Source of the DNA: Brevundimonas vesicularis
GTDB lineage: Bacteria; Pseudomonadota; Alphaproteobacteria; Caulobacterales; Caulobacteraceae
NCBI RefSeq assembly: GCF_027886425.1
Contig: NZ_CP115671.1
Span: 1,364,001-1,428,000 of the forward strand
Reading direction: 5' to 3'
Length of the DNA stretch: 64,000 bases
In this document: piece by piece, positions 7,748 through 16,323 of the stretch
Layout: the number at the start of each line of letters is the position of its first letter
Position numbering within the stretch: position 1 is the first letter of the stretch
Program-made: the position numbers and the translations under genes
Notes under the pieces: generated by a model
Told to the model about the DNA's origin: nothing
Database searches by the model: none
The model's input: only the letters and a program-made list of their open reading frames with translations

Positions 7748-9439
7748 ATGATCCTGAGCCGCGCGCTCAACATCGATGCCCCCCACAGCGCCCCCGGCAA
7801 GGGCGTGATGGCGGCTGGCCATCGGCCCGGCCCCGTCGGCACCGACGGCTCGGACGGCCCCAATCCCCTGATTCCAGTGCTGACGGGCGTCGTCGTCGCC
7901 ATCCTGGTCGCCCTGGCGATCGCCTATGCCCGTTCGGCCGGACTGGTGGCGGGCCTGTGGGGCGCCAGCGGGGTCGCCGTCGCCGTCTGGCTGCGCACCA
8001 GCCGTGGCCGCACCAGCGACCTCACCTTCGCCGGCGTCCTGACCGTCAGCATCCTGATTGGCGAGATCATCGCCGGCAATAAGCCGCCGCTGGCGCTGGC
8101 CTTCACGATCGCCAACATGATCGAGATCGTCGGGGCTGTGCTGCTGGCCCGCCGGTTCTCGCCCACGCTCAACCTTTCCAGCCTGAACGGCGCGGTCAGC
8201 TTCCTGTTCTTCGCGGCTGTCCTGGCGCCGATCCCCGCCGCCCTGTGCAGCACCCTGATCTTGTCGCTGATGGGCCAGGGCGACATCGTTTGGCAGGGGT
8301 TCCAGACCTGGTGGCTGGGTCACGCCTTGGGCATCGCTGTATTGGGTTCGCTAGGAATGTCGCTGACGCCTGCGATGTTCGCGCGTCTGCTGAAACCCAG
8401 GAAGCTGATCGAGGCCGTCGTTCTGATCGGCCTTGTTCCCGTCTTTTACTTTGTCGCCTTCACGGGCGACGTGCCGATGGGCTTCGTCCTGCTGCCGCTC
8501 CTGCTGGCCATCGCGGTACGGCTCGGCGTCGCGGGCGCCGCCTTCACCCTGGTCGTCATGAGCGTGCTGCTGGTCGGCAGCGCCATGATCGGAAACGGCC
8601 CCTATGCTCAGGGCGACCTGACCCACCAGGTTCTGATGGCCCAGATGCTGGTGCTGATCGGCTATATGCCCGTCCTGCTGGTGGCCTCGTTGCTGGAAGA
8701 GCGCGATCTTCTGGCGGAGCGCGCGCGCGTCGGTCGCGAACGCGCCGAAAAGGCCTCGGAGGCCAAGTCCCGCCTGCTCGCCAACGTCGCCCACGAGATC
8801 AAGAGCCCGGTCGCCGGCATCATCGGCATTGGCGACCTGTGGCGGCAGGGCCACCTGGGGCCGGTCTCGGCTCAGCAGGCCGAAATGTCCGACATGCTGG
8901 TCAAGACCGCGCGTCAGGTCGAAACCCTGGCCCACGATCTGCTGGATGTGGCCCGCGCCGAATCCGGGGCCGTCCGGGTCGATCTGCGGCCGACCGACAT
9001 TCCAGGGCTGCTGGAAGACGTGCGCCGCACGTGCCTGCTGTGGCCCGACGCCGACCGGGTCGCCGTCGAGGTGGTGTGCGAGGGCGATGGCTTGATCGCG
9101 GTCGCGGACTCTCAGCGTCTGGCCCAGATCATCACCAACCTGACCAGCAATGCGCTGAAATACGGCGGGTCCGGCGGTCGTGTCGTCCTGCGTGCGCTTC
9201 GTCAGGACGACTGCGTCCGCATCGAGGTCAGCGATTTCGGCCCCGGCCTGTCGCTTCAGAAGCAGGCGCAGTTGTTCGAGCCCTTCAACCGCCTGGGGCT
9301 TGAGCGTTCGGCGGTCGAGGGGCACGGCGTCGGCCTGGCCCTGGCCAAGCGGTTGGTCGAGTTGCAGGGCGGCTCGATCGGCGTGATCTCGGCGCCGGGC
9401 GAGGGCGCCACCTTCTGGGTCGCGCTGCCCAAGGCGTGA
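7748..9439 (+). CDS. MASE1-type membrane sensor histidine kinase
   Basis: A 563-residue sensor kinase. Residues about 40-320 form a MASE1-like integral membrane sensor of roughly eight helices, with LVAGLWGASGVAVAVWL matching the MASE1 core. The cytoplasmic kinase has the H-box NVAHEIKSP with phosphoacceptor His349, the N-box NLTSNALKY, the G1 box DFGPGL, the F-box FEPFNRL and the G2 box GHGVGLAL. All catalytic boxes are intact. No response regulator is adjacent, so its partner is unknown. A perfect hairpin sits just upstream of its start. Confidence 0.87.
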   Translation: MILSRALNIDAPHSAPGKGVMAAGHRPGPVGTDGSDGPNPLIPVLTGVVVAILVALAIAYARSAGLVAGLWGASGVAVAVWLRTSRGRTSDLTFAGVLTVSILIGEIIAGNKPPLALAFTIANMIEIVGAVLLARRFSPTLNLSSLNGAVSFLFFAAVLAPIPAALCSTLILSLMGQGDIVWQGFQTWWLGHALGIAVLGSLGMSLTPAMFARLLKPRKLIEAVVLIGLVPVFYFVAFTGDVPMGFVLLPLLLAIAVRLGVAGAAFTLVVMSVLLVGSAMIGNGPYAQGDLTHQVLMAQMLVLIGYMPVLLVASLLEERDLLAERARVGRERAEKASEAKSRLLANVAHEIKSPVAGIIGIGDLWRQGHLGPVSAQQAEMSDMLVKTARQVETLAHDLLDVARAESGAVRVDLRPTDIPGLLEDVRRTCLLWPDADRVAVEVVCEGDGLIAVADSQRLAQIITNLTSNALKYGGSGGRVVLRALRQDDCVRIEVSDFGPGLSLQKQAQLFEPFNRLGLERSAVEGHGVGLALAKRLVELQGGSIGVISAPGEGATFWVALPKA

Positions 9440-9482
9440 GGTCGCGCTTGCGGTCGCGCTCCGGCCGCGCGATGGTCCGGCC

Positions 9483-10265
9483 ATGCCCATGATCGCCCTT
9501 GCCGCCGCCCTCATGATTTCCGGACAGGCGACGACGCCTCCGCCGCAGCGCGCCGGTTCCAACCTGACGCGGGACTTGAACAGCGCCCCGCCTTCCGCGA
9601 CCCCGCCCGCCGCCTCCACGGCAGCTCCGACCCAGGCCCCGGCCCGGGCGACGAGCCAAGCCTTGCCTCCAATCGGCCAAACCCCCGCGGCATCGCCGCG
9701 TCCGGCGCCCGCCGCGTCATCCGCACCGCGCACGACCCAGGCCCAGCCGCCGATCGGCCAAAGCCCGGCGGCCACGACGCGCCCGGCGACCGCGCCACGT
9801 CCGCAAACGCCAGGTCCGACCACAACGGCGCCTCAGGCGACCACGCCTCAACCGACAACGACCGCGCCTGCCGCAACCCCGCCGGCCGCCGCACCCGCCC
9901 CGGCGGCCTTGAACGCCGCCGCCATCGCCGCTCTGCCGTTCAGCATCCAGCTGCCCGCCGGCCTGACCATCAGCCCGGCGCGCGCGGGCGCGACCGCCAG
10001 CATCTATCGCGTCCAGCGCGGCGACCAGACCCTGCTGATGATCTACGCCGGTCCGTCGTCGCAGTTTCCGATCTATGACGGCGAGACGGTCCGCGCCGGC
10101 GGCCGCGACTCGATCGTCGTGACCGAAGGCAGCCGTCGTCTGGCGATGGAGCACCTGTTCCAGCGCGCCACGGACCCCAAGGAGATCCACGTCTGGATCG
10201 CCAGCGTCGAGGGCGCGGACCGGGACCTGGCCGAACGCATCGGCCAGTCGATCGACGTCAAATAG
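9483..10265 (+). CDS. Exported protein with Pro/Thr/Ala-rich linker and a C-terminal domain of unknown function
   Basis: A 260-residue protein with a short hydrophobic N-terminus (MPMIALAAALMISGQA) that probably acts as a signal. Residues about 18-145 are a low-complexity Pro/Thr/Ala linker in which a roughly 28-residue unit is repeated: ALPPIGQTPAASPRP and then AQPPIGQSPAATTRP. The last 110 residues are a compact domain starting FSIQLPAGLTISPARAG and ending IGQSIDVK. I do not recognise a family. The linker suggests a periplasmic or envelope location. It follows the histidine kinase by 43 bases and may share its transcript. Confidence 0.7.
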   Translation: MPMIALAAALMISGQATTPPPQRAGSNLTRDLNSAPPSATPPAASTAAPTQAPARATSQALPPIGQTPAASPRPAPAASSAPRTTQAQPPIGQSPAATTRPATAPRPQTPGPTTTAPQATTPQPTTTAPAATPPAAAPAPAALNAAAIAALPFSIQLPAGLTISPARAGATASIYRVQRGDQTLLMIYAGPSSQFPIYDGETVRAGGRDSIVVTEGSRRLAMEHLFQRATDPKEIHVWIASVEGADRDLAERIGQSIDVK

Positions 10266-10268
10266 GGC

Positions 10269-10610
10269 TCAGCCCTCGGACCAGACGGCCATTTCGGTGC
10301 CGGCCGGATCTGCGAAGTGGAAGCGGCGACCGCCGGGGAAACTGTAGATCGGTTTCACGATCCGCCCGCCGGCCGCCTCGACCTTGGCCAGCATGGCTTC
10401 CAGGTCATGGGCGTACAGGATGGGCAGGGGGGTATTGGTCTGATCGGTCTGATCGGCGTCGAACCCGCCGTCCAGACCCTGATCGAAGGCGGCATAGGTC
10501 GGGCCGTAATCCACGAAGGTCCAGCCGAACGCCTGGCTGTAGAATTGCTTGGTCGCGGGCAGGTTGGCGGCGGGCAGTTCGAGATAGTCCAGCTTTCCAT
10601 CTTCACGCAC
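10269..10610 (-). CDS. VOC family (glyoxalase/bleomycin resistance-like) protein
   Basis: A 113-residue single vicinal-oxygen-chelate module of the bacterial glyoxalase-like type, with LDYLELPAANLPATKQFYSQ at the start, the characteristic FYxxxFGW, and RFHFADPAGTEMAVW at the end. The chosen start is the GTG at 10610, which has AGGAGA seven bases upstream; a longer frame upstream lacks such a site. The substrate is unknown. It is convergent with the preceding exported protein, with three bases between stops. Confidence 0.82.
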   Translation of the reverse strand: MREDGKLDYLELPAANLPATKQFYSQAFGWTFVDYGPTYAAFDQGLDGGFDADQTDQTNTPLPILYAHDLEAMLAKVEAAGGRIVKPIYSFPGGRRFHFADPAGTEMAVWSEG

Positions 10611-10674
10611 GGTTGATCTCCTGAGTTGGGCGCCACCGGTCCCTTGTCTTGCACGCGCCCTCGACATGCGCAAA

Positions 10675-10699
10675 CCTGCAAACGATTCGCAATTGCAGG
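10675..10699. promoter_or_regulatory. Palindrome upstream of the VOC gene
   Basis: CCTGCAA and TTGCAGG form a perfect 7-bp inverted repeat around an 11-base centre, 65 bases upstream of the VOC start. A second 12-bp palindrome, GACAGGCCTGTC, lies at 10723-10734. The 226-base spacer between the VOC gene and aroC holds no convincing gene. These may be operator sites. Confidence 0.35.
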
Positions 10700-10836
10700 A
10701 ATCGAGCGATGATCGTGATGACGACAGGCCTGTCGGCCCTGATGGCCCTGATGCGGTGCGAGGCGCGTCAGACCGAGCCGCCGCCGAGCGCGAGACCGAT
10801 CGCGCGGACCCGCGCCCGGCCCGACCAAGACCCTGA

Positions 10837-11922
10837 TCAGCCGACCTGGGCGCGGTGCCTCAGATAGGCGTCGGCCAGCACGCAGGCGGCCGTGGCCTCG
10901 ACCACCGGCACGGCGCGCAGGGCGACGCACGGGTCGTGACGGCCCTTGGTGCGCAGGTCCGTCTCTTCGCCGTCGCGGGTGATCGTCTGGCGCAGGGTCA
11001 GGATGGAGGAGGTCGGCTTGAACGCAACCCGCGCCGTCACCGGCTGGCCCGTCGAAATCCCACCCAGCACCCCGCCGGCCTTGTTCGACAGGAAGACCGG
11101 CTGCTTGTTCAGGTCCAGCCGCATCTCGTCGGCGTTCTGTTCGCCGGTCAGTTCGGCGGCCTCGAAGCCCGCCCCGATCTCGACCCCCTTGGCCGCATTG
11201 ATCGACATCAGGGCCGCAGCCAGTTCTGAATCCAGCTTGCCGTACAGGGGCGCGCCCCAGCCCGCCGGAACGCCCGTGACCTCCAGTGCGACGACCGCGC
11301 CAACCGACGATCCCGCCTTGCGGATGCCGTCCAGATAAGCCTCCCAGTCGCCCACGACCTCGGCCGAGGCGGCGAACAGCGGATTGGTGTGGACGGCGTC
11401 GAAATCGATCTTGTCCGGCGCAATCCGGTGGGGGCCGATCTGCACCACGCCGGCGCGGATCCTGATCCCGTCGCCCAGCACCTTGCGCGCCACGGCCCCG
11501 GCGGCCACGCGGCTGGCCGTCTCGCGCGCCGAGGATCGACCGCCGCCCCGGTGGTCGCGCACCCCGTATTTGGCCTGATAGGCATAGTCGGCGTGCCCCG
11601 GCCGATAGGCGCGGGCGATCTCGCCATAGTCCTTTGACCGCTGGTCTTCGTTCTCGATCAGGATCGAGATTGGCGTGCCCGTCGTCACCGGCCCGTCGCC
11701 GTCGTCGAACACGCCCGACAGGATGCGCGCCGTGTCGCTTTCCTTGCGCTGGGTCACGAAACGGCTGCCGCCCGGCTTTCTCTGGTCCAGCCAAGGCTGA
11801 AGGTCCGCCTCGGTCAGCGGGATCATCGGCGGGCATCCGTCAACGACGCAGCCGATCGCCGGCCCGTGGCTCTCGCCCCAGGTGGTCACGCGAAACAGAT
11901 GGCCGAAGGTATTGTGCGACAT
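10837..11922 (-). CDS. aroC: Chorismate synthase
   Basis: A 361-residue enzyme of the shikimate pathway that converts 5-enolpyruvylshikimate 3-phosphate to chorismate using reduced FMN. It starts MSHNTFGHLFRVTTWGESHG (family signature) and contains YRPGHADYAYQAKYG, RGGGRSSARETASRVAAGA and GRHDPCVALRAVPV. Length and motifs are complete. It follows the J-domain-like gene by nine bases on the same strand, so the two are probably one transcript. Confidence 0.96.
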   Translation of the reverse strand: MSHNTFGHLFRVTTWGESHGPAIGCVVDGCPPMIPLTEADLQPWLDQRKPGGSRFVTQRKESDTARILSGVFDDGDGPVTTGTPISILIENEDQRSKDYGEIARAYRPGHADYAYQAKYGVRDHRGGGRSSARETASRVAAGAVARKVLGDGIRIRAGVVQIGPHRIAPDKIDFDAVHTNPLFAASAEVVGDWEAYLDGIRKAGSSVGAVVALEVTGVPAGWGAPLYGKLDSELAAALMSINAAKGVEIGAGFEAAELTGEQNADEMRLDLNKQPVFLSNKAGGVLGGISTGQPVTARVAFKPTSSILTLRQTITRDGEETDLRTKGRHDPCVALRAVPVVEATAACVLADAYLRHRAQVG

Positions 11923-11931
11923 GGCCCCGAC

Positions 11932-12678
11932 TTAGGCCGCCAGACGCTCCTGCGTCCAGACCCGCGTGAACCGCACCAGCAGGTCCTCTGCCGCCGAGGG
12001 AACATCGGACGACGGCTCCAGCGTGACGAACAGATGCCCCGCCGGCCGCGATCCACGCGCGGGCAGGCCCAGGTCCTTCAACCGCACCCGCACCGGCGCG
12101 GCCATGTCGGCTGTGATCCAGGCCGAGCGCGTGCCGACAGGGGTCTCGATCTCCACCCGCCCGCCGTCGGCCATCAGGCGACGCTCGACGGCCCAGGTCA
12201 TGAACAGGTCGTCGCCGACGACCGACAGCCCGTCCTCGGGTCGGATCAACACCGACAGATAGAGATCGCTCCCGTCCGCCGCCCCGCGTCTCAGCCGCAG
12301 ATGATCGCCGCTGCGCAGGCCCTTGGGCGTCGTGACCCGCACCGTGCGCGCGCCCAGCCGGACCTCGACCTGCCCCCCAGCCAGGGCCTGCATCGGCGAC
12401 AGCACCAGAACCGGCGCCGGCGCGGGCCGCGCGGTGGGCGCGGACAGGGCGGGGCGAGGGGGCTGATGCGCCTGGATCAGCCGATAGGCCGCAATCACGC
12501 GCCGGAACCGCTCGGCGTCTCCGCCGGCCTGATCCGGCCGCGCCGCCTTCACCGCCGTGCGGAAGGCGGCCTTCAGCGTCGACGCATCGACATCGCCGCG
12601 CACATCCGTTTCCAGGCCCAGGATCGACAGGGCCTCGCGGACGCCGGACACATCTGAAATCGAAACAGGCGCGCTCAT
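11932..12678 (-). CDS. DnaJ/CbpA-like protein with an altered J-domain motif
   Basis: A 248-residue protein. Residues 1-75 look like a J-domain (ILGLETDVRGDVDASTLKAA, then FRRVIAAYRLI), but the HPD tripeptide that stimulates Hsp70 is RPD in AARPDQAGGD. After a proline-rich linker, residues about 95-235 match the C-terminal substrate-binding domains of DnaJ-class chaperones (GLRSGDHLRLRR, then VRLKDLGLPARGSRPAGHL). No zinc-binding CxxCxGxG repeats are present, as in CbpA. The His-to-Arg change suggests it may not drive DnaK in the usual way. It is upstream of aroC and divergent from pdxH. Confidence 0.72.
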   Translation of the reverse strand: MSAPVSISDVSGVREALSILGLETDVRGDVDASTLKAAFRTAVKAARPDQAGGDAERFRRVIAAYRLIQAHQPPRPALSAPTARPAPAPVLVLSPMQALAGGQVEVRLGARTVRVTTPKGLRSGDHLRLRRGAADGSDLYLSVLIRPEDGLSVVGDDLFMTWAVERRLMADGGRVEIETPVGTRSAWITADMAAPVRVRLKDLGLPARGSRPAGHLFVTLEPSSDVPSAAEDLLVRFTRVWTQERLAA

Positions 12679-12788
12679 GCCGTCACCGTTCGCCCATCAG
12701 GGTCAATGGGCGGTTAACCCTGACGACGAGACGCCCGTTTTTGACCGCGATCATTTCCAGCCGCGCCCGCACGGACTACATCACCCTC

Positions 12789-13463
12789 ATGACCGCATCC
12801 GTGATCCCGCCCAGCCCGTCGCGTGAGGAATACGCCCGCGACTATGCCGCCGCCCTGGCCGCCAATGGCGACGAGACCATCTTCGACCGGCCTGAACCTC
12901 TCGGCCTGTTCGTCGAATGGCTGGCCGACGCGAGGGCGCACGAGCCGAACGATCCGAACGCCATGACCCTGTCGACCGTCGACGCCGAAGGCCTGCCCGA
13001 TGCGCGGATTGTCCTGCTGAAGGACGTCGATGCGCGAGGCTTCACCTTCTATTCGAACAGCGAGAGCGCCAAGGGCGTCGAACTGGCCGGTTGCGCGGCC
13101 GCCGCCCTGACCTTCCACTGGAAATCCCTGCGCCGCCAGGTGCGGGTGCGCGGCGCGGTCGAGCCGGTCACGCCGGCCGAGGCCGACGCCTATTTCGCCA
13201 GCCGCGCGCGCGAAAGCCGCATCGGCGCCTGGGCTTCGGACCAGTCCCGCCCCCTGTCGGACCGCACGGTGCTGGAAGAGGCCGTGGGCCGCGAAACCTC
13301 GCGCTTCGATGGTCAGGAGGTGCCGCGCCCGTCCCACTGGACCGGATGGCGCGTCGTGCCGCGCTCGGTCGAGTTCTGGCGCGATCGCCCGTTCCGCCTG
13401 CATGACCGACTGCGGTTCGACCGCGACGGCGAGGCCTGGCGCTCGGGCCGCCTCTGGCCCTGA
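12789..13463 (+). CDS. pdxH: Pyridoxamine 5'-phosphate oxidase
   Basis: A 224-residue FMN enzyme that oxidises pyridoxine or pyridoxamine phosphate to pyridoxal 5'-phosphate. Conserved stretches include AMTLSTVDAEGLPDARIVLL, GFTFYSNSESAKG, ALTFHWKSLRRQVRVRG and, at the end, FWRDRPFRLHDRLRF with the terminal RLWP. The ATG at 12789 gives the normal family length; an in-frame TTG 16 codons earlier is less likely. It is divergent from the J-domain-like gene and convergent with queA. Confidence 0.94.
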   Translation: MTASVIPPSPSREEYARDYAAALAANGDETIFDRPEPLGLFVEWLADARAHEPNDPNAMTLSTVDAEGLPDARIVLLKDVDARGFTFYSNSESAKGVELAGCAAAALTFHWKSLRRQVRVRGAVEPVTPAEADAYFASRARESRIGAWASDQSRPLSDRTVLEEAVGRETSRFDGQEVPRPSHWTGWRVVPRSVEFWRDRPFRLHDRLRFDRDGEAWRSGRLWP

Positions 13464-13470
13464 CAAGCGA

Positions 13471-14556
13471 TCAGTCGCGGAACAGCAGCGATCCGTCGCC
13501 GTAGGAATAGAAGCGATAGCCGTCGGCGACCGCATGGGCATAGGCCGCCTTCATCGTCGCCGTGCCCGCAAAGGCGCTGACCAGCATGAACAGCGTCGAT
13601 TTCGGCAGGTGGAAGTTGGTCATCAGCACATCGACCGCCCGGAACCGATAGCCCGGCGTGATGAAAATGGCCGTGTCGCCGTGGAAGGGTTTGATCTCGC
13701 CGTCCTCGGCCGTCGCGCTTTCCAGCAGCCGCAGGGAGGTGGTGCCGACGCAGACGACGCGCCCGCCCTTTGCATGGACGGCGTTCAGGGCGGCGGCGGT
13801 TTCAGGCGACACCTCGCCCCATTCGCTGTGCATCTTGTGGTCGGCAAGATCGTCGGCCTTGACCGGCAGGAAGGTGCCGGCCCCGACATGCAACGTCACC
13901 GCATGGGTCGAGACACCCTTGGCGCGGATGGCGTCCAGCAGGGCCGGGGTGAAATGCAGCCCCGCCGTCGGCGCCGCAACCGACCCGTCATGCTCGGCGA
14001 ACACGGTCTGATAGTCTGACCGGTCACGGTCGTCCTCGGGCCGTTTGGCGGCGATATAGGGCGGCAGGGGCATGACGCCGACATCGCGGATCGCATCGTC
14101 CAGCGCCGGTCCCGCCAGGTCGAAGGTCAGGGTGATCAGGCCGTCTTCACCCTTTGCCGTCACCGTCGCGTCCAGTCGCCCCAGGTCGCAGGCGGCGTCG
14201 CTTGCGTTTCCGAACCGGATCCGATCCCCCGACTTGATCCGCTTGCCGGGCTTCATGAAGGCGGACCAGACGTCGGGCGCGTCGCGGTGATGCAGCGTCG
14301 CCTCCACCTCGACCGTCAGGGTTTCGCCCTCGGCCCCGATCCGCTGACGCACGCCCGACAGACGGGCGGGAATGACCCGCGTATCGTTGAACACCAGGGC
14401 GTCGCCCGGCTGCAGGAAGTCCGGCAGATCGCGAATGACCCGGTCTTCCAGCGCGCCGCCTTTCACCACCAGCAGCCGTGCGGAATCGCGCGGATCGGCC
14501 GGGCGCAACGCAATACGGTCTTCGGGCAGGTCGAAATCGAAATCGGCGGTCTTCAT
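13471..14556 (-). CDS. queA: S-adenosylmethionine:tRNA ribosyltransferase-isomerase
   Basis: A 361-residue enzyme that transfers and rearranges the ribosyl group of SAM onto preQ1 in tRNA to give epoxyqueuosine. It starts MKTADFDFDLPEDRIALRPA and has VFNDTRVIPARL, APTAGLHFTPALLDAI, HVGAGTFLPVK and MTNFHLPKSTLFMLVSAFAG. An in-frame extension to 14616 lacks family support. The queCED operon for preQ0 synthesis is 12 kb away in the same window; tgt is not adjacent, although it often is. Its upstream region carries unusual TTAGAC arrays. Confidence 0.95.
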   Translation of the reverse strand: MKTADFDFDLPEDRIALRPADPRDSARLLVVKGGALEDRVIRDLPDFLQPGDALVFNDTRVIPARLSGVRQRIGAEGETLTVEVEATLHHRDAPDVWSAFMKPGKRIKSGDRIRFGNASDAACDLGRLDATVTAKGEDGLITLTFDLAGPALDDAIRDVGVMPLPPYIAAKRPEDDRDRSDYQTVFAEHDGSVAAPTAGLHFTPALLDAIRAKGVSTHAVTLHVGAGTFLPVKADDLADHKMHSEWGEVSPETAAALNAVHAKGGRVVCVGTTSLRLLESATAEDGEIKPFHGDTAIFITPGYRFRAVDVLMTNFHLPKSTLFMLVSAFAGTATMKAAYAHAVADGYRFYSYGDGSLLFRD

Positions 14557-14666
14557 CGCGCGCTCTATAGGGCGCTCCGACGCGCCGCGCCACGCCGCGA
14601 CGCTCTGCCATCGCATCGTCGGCGCGCCGCTGTTTGATTTCCAACGGGTTTTCGCGCCCGAGCGGC

Positions 14667-14700
14667 GTCTAACCGACCACGCTCCGGCCGTGTGTTAGAC
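14667..14700. repeat. Inverted GTCTAA/TTAGAC pair
   Basis: GTCTAA at 14667-14672 and TTAGAC at 14695-14700 are inverted, with a nested CACG/CGTG pair between them, so the DNA could form an interrupted hairpin. It lies 110 bases upstream of queA and uses the same hexamer as the arrays at 14785 and 14851. Confidence 0.5.
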
Positions 14701-14782
14701 TGGCCGGCGATCTTTGACAGCGTAAGTTCAGGCGGAAGGGACGACCAAATCCCGCCCGCGCCTCACCCGGATGATGGCGCCG

Positions 14783-14886
14783 GATTAGACGAATTAGACA
14801 CTTTAGACGGTGAATTCCCGTCCGCGGCCAAAGGCTCCTCCGTCGCGAGATTAGACGAATTAGACTCTTTAGACGGTAAAATTCCC
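14783..14886. repeat. Two arrays of three TTAGAC hexamers at 9-bp steps
   Basis: The 345-base region between dadA and queA has no gene I can support. It holds TTAGAC at 14785, 14794 and 14803, and again at 14851, 14860 and 14869: exactly 9-bp spacing in each array. The arrays are near-identical copies of about 37 bases placed 66 bases apart, both flanked by GA on the left and GGT-AA-TTCCC on the right. Spacing of 9 is compatible with binding by a repeated protein module, a tandem repeat of intergenic origin, or relic coding sequence. Confidence 0.7.
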
Positions 14887-14901
14887 CGCCGCCGTCTGAT
14901 C

Positions 14902-16188
14902 TCAGCTGAAGCCCGGCGCAAACGCCCCGGCCCAGGCGCCATAGCGGTTCAGCGACAGGTCGCGGGTCTCGATCTCGGGCGCCTTGCCGTCGACCATGTC
15001 GGCCAGAACCCGCGCCGAGCCGCACGCCATGGTCCAACCCAGGGTGCCGTGGCCGGTGTTCAGATAGAGCCCCGGAACCTTGGTCGCGCCGATCACCGGC
15101 GTGCCGTCCGGCGTCATCGGACGCAGGCCCGACCAATAGCTGGCGCCCGCCAGGTCGCCGCCGCCGGGGAACAGGCTGCCGACCGAATGGGCCAGGGTTT
15201 CGCGACGGACGGCGGGCAGGGTGTTGTTGTATCCCGACAGCTCGGCCATGCCGCCCACGCGGATACGGTCGCCCAGGCGCGTGATCGCCACCTTGTAGCT
15301 CTCGTCCATGACGGTGGAGACGGGCGCCCGGTCTTCGTTCACGATCTTGGCCGTGATCGAATAGCCCTTTACCGGATAGACCGGCAGATCCAGCCCAAGC
15401 GGCTTGGCCATCATCGGCGAATAGGAACCGAGCGCCAGGATCACCAGATCGGCCGTCATGGCGCCCTTGCTGGTCAGGGCGCCGGTCGCACGACCGTCCG
15501 TCATCGTGATCGACTGGATCTCGGTCCCGGTATGAAAGACCACGCCGCGCTCCGCCGCCAGCTTGGCCAGGGCGTTGGTGAACAGGAAGCAGTCGCCCGT
15601 CTCGTCGTGCGGCAGACGCAGACCCCCGACGAAATCGACGTCGGAGGCGGCCAGGCCCGGCTCGGCCGCGATACAGCCCGCGCGGTCCAGAACTTCGCAC
15701 GGCACGCCGGCGGCCTTCAGCACATCGACGTCCTTGTGCACGTCGGCCAGCTGCTTTTCCGTGCGGAACAGCTGCAGCGTGCCCTGCTGGCGACCGTCAT
15801 AGGCGATGCCGGTCTCGCGGCGCAGCAGGTCGATCTGGTCGCGGCTGTATTCGGCCAGACGCACCATCCGGCTCTTGTTCAGCGCATAGCGGTCGTGGGT
15901 GCAGTTGCGCAGCATGGCGATGGTCCAGCGCACCATGGCCATGTCCAGACGCGGCCGCACGATCAGCGGCGCGTGGCGCATCAGCAGCCACTTCATCGCC
16001 TTGACCGGGATCGACGGCGCAGCCCAGGGCGCGGAATAGCCCGGCGAAATCTGCGCGGCGTTGGCGAAGCTGGTCTCCAGCGCCGGACCGGCCTGCCGAT
16101 CGACGACCGTGACCTCATGCCCGGCCTGGCTGAGAAACCAGGCGGTGGTGACGCCGATGACGCCCGACCCAAGCACCAGAACCCGCAT
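14902..16188 (-). CDS. dadA: D-amino acid dehydrogenase, small subunit
   Basis: A 428-residue FAD enzyme that oxidises D-amino acids (typically D-alanine) to 2-oxo acids and passes electrons to the respiratory chain. The N-terminus is the dinucleotide fold MRVLVLGSGVIGVTTAWFL. SFANAAQISPGYSAPWAAP, SYWSGLRPMTPDGTPVIGA and LNTGHGTLGWTMACGSA are strongly conserved DadA stretches. Length is typical. An Lrp/AsnC-type regulator is divergent from it and a RidA-like gene follows that regulator, a layout that fits amino acid catabolism. Confidence 0.94.
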   Translation of the reverse strand: MRVLVLGSGVIGVTTAWFLSQAGHEVTVVDRQAGPALETSFANAAQISPGYSAPWAAPSIPVKAMKWLLMRHAPLIVRPRLDMAMVRWTIAMLRNCTHDRYALNKSRMVRLAEYSRDQIDLLRRETGIAYDGRQQGTLQLFRTEKQLADVHKDVDVLKAAGVPCEVLDRAGCIAAEPGLAASDVDFVGGLRLPHDETGDCFLFTNALAKLAAERGVVFHTGTEIQSITMTDGRATGALTSKGAMTADLVILALGSYSPMMAKPLGLDLPVYPVKGYSITAKIVNEDRAPVSTVMDESYKVAITRLGDRIRVGGMAELSGYNNTLPAVRRETLAHSVGSLFPGGGDLAGASYWSGLRPMTPDGTPVIGATKVPGLYLNTGHGTLGWTMACGSARVLADMVDGKAPEIETRDLSLNRYGAWAGAFAPGFS

Positions 16189-16323
16189 GTGACGTTCCCA
16201 AGCCCAATGTTGTTATTCGTCGCAAGCTAGCGCCGCATGGATCGACGATCCTGCCTGTTTGCGCAAGGATCGGTCACTGATAGAAGCTTGACGCAATAAT
16301 CTGCGGCTGAACGGCGGAAACTT
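16189..16323. promoter_or_regulatory. Divergent control region between dadA and the Lrp-type regulator
   Basis: A 135-base spacer with the palindrome TTGCGCAA at 16259-16266 and a related ACGCAATAATCTGCG near 16291. Lrp/AsnC proteins commonly bind such divergent spacers to control the neighbouring catabolic gene. The exact sites are inferred, not certain. Confidence 0.4.

Noticed and set aside
14692..16230. Plus-strand open frame starting in the TTAGAC arrays (LDELDTLDG repeats)
   Set aside because: Most of it is antisense to dadA, whose motifs are clear; the Leu-Asp repeat is a by-product of the hexamer arrays. The arrays themselves are kept as a finding.
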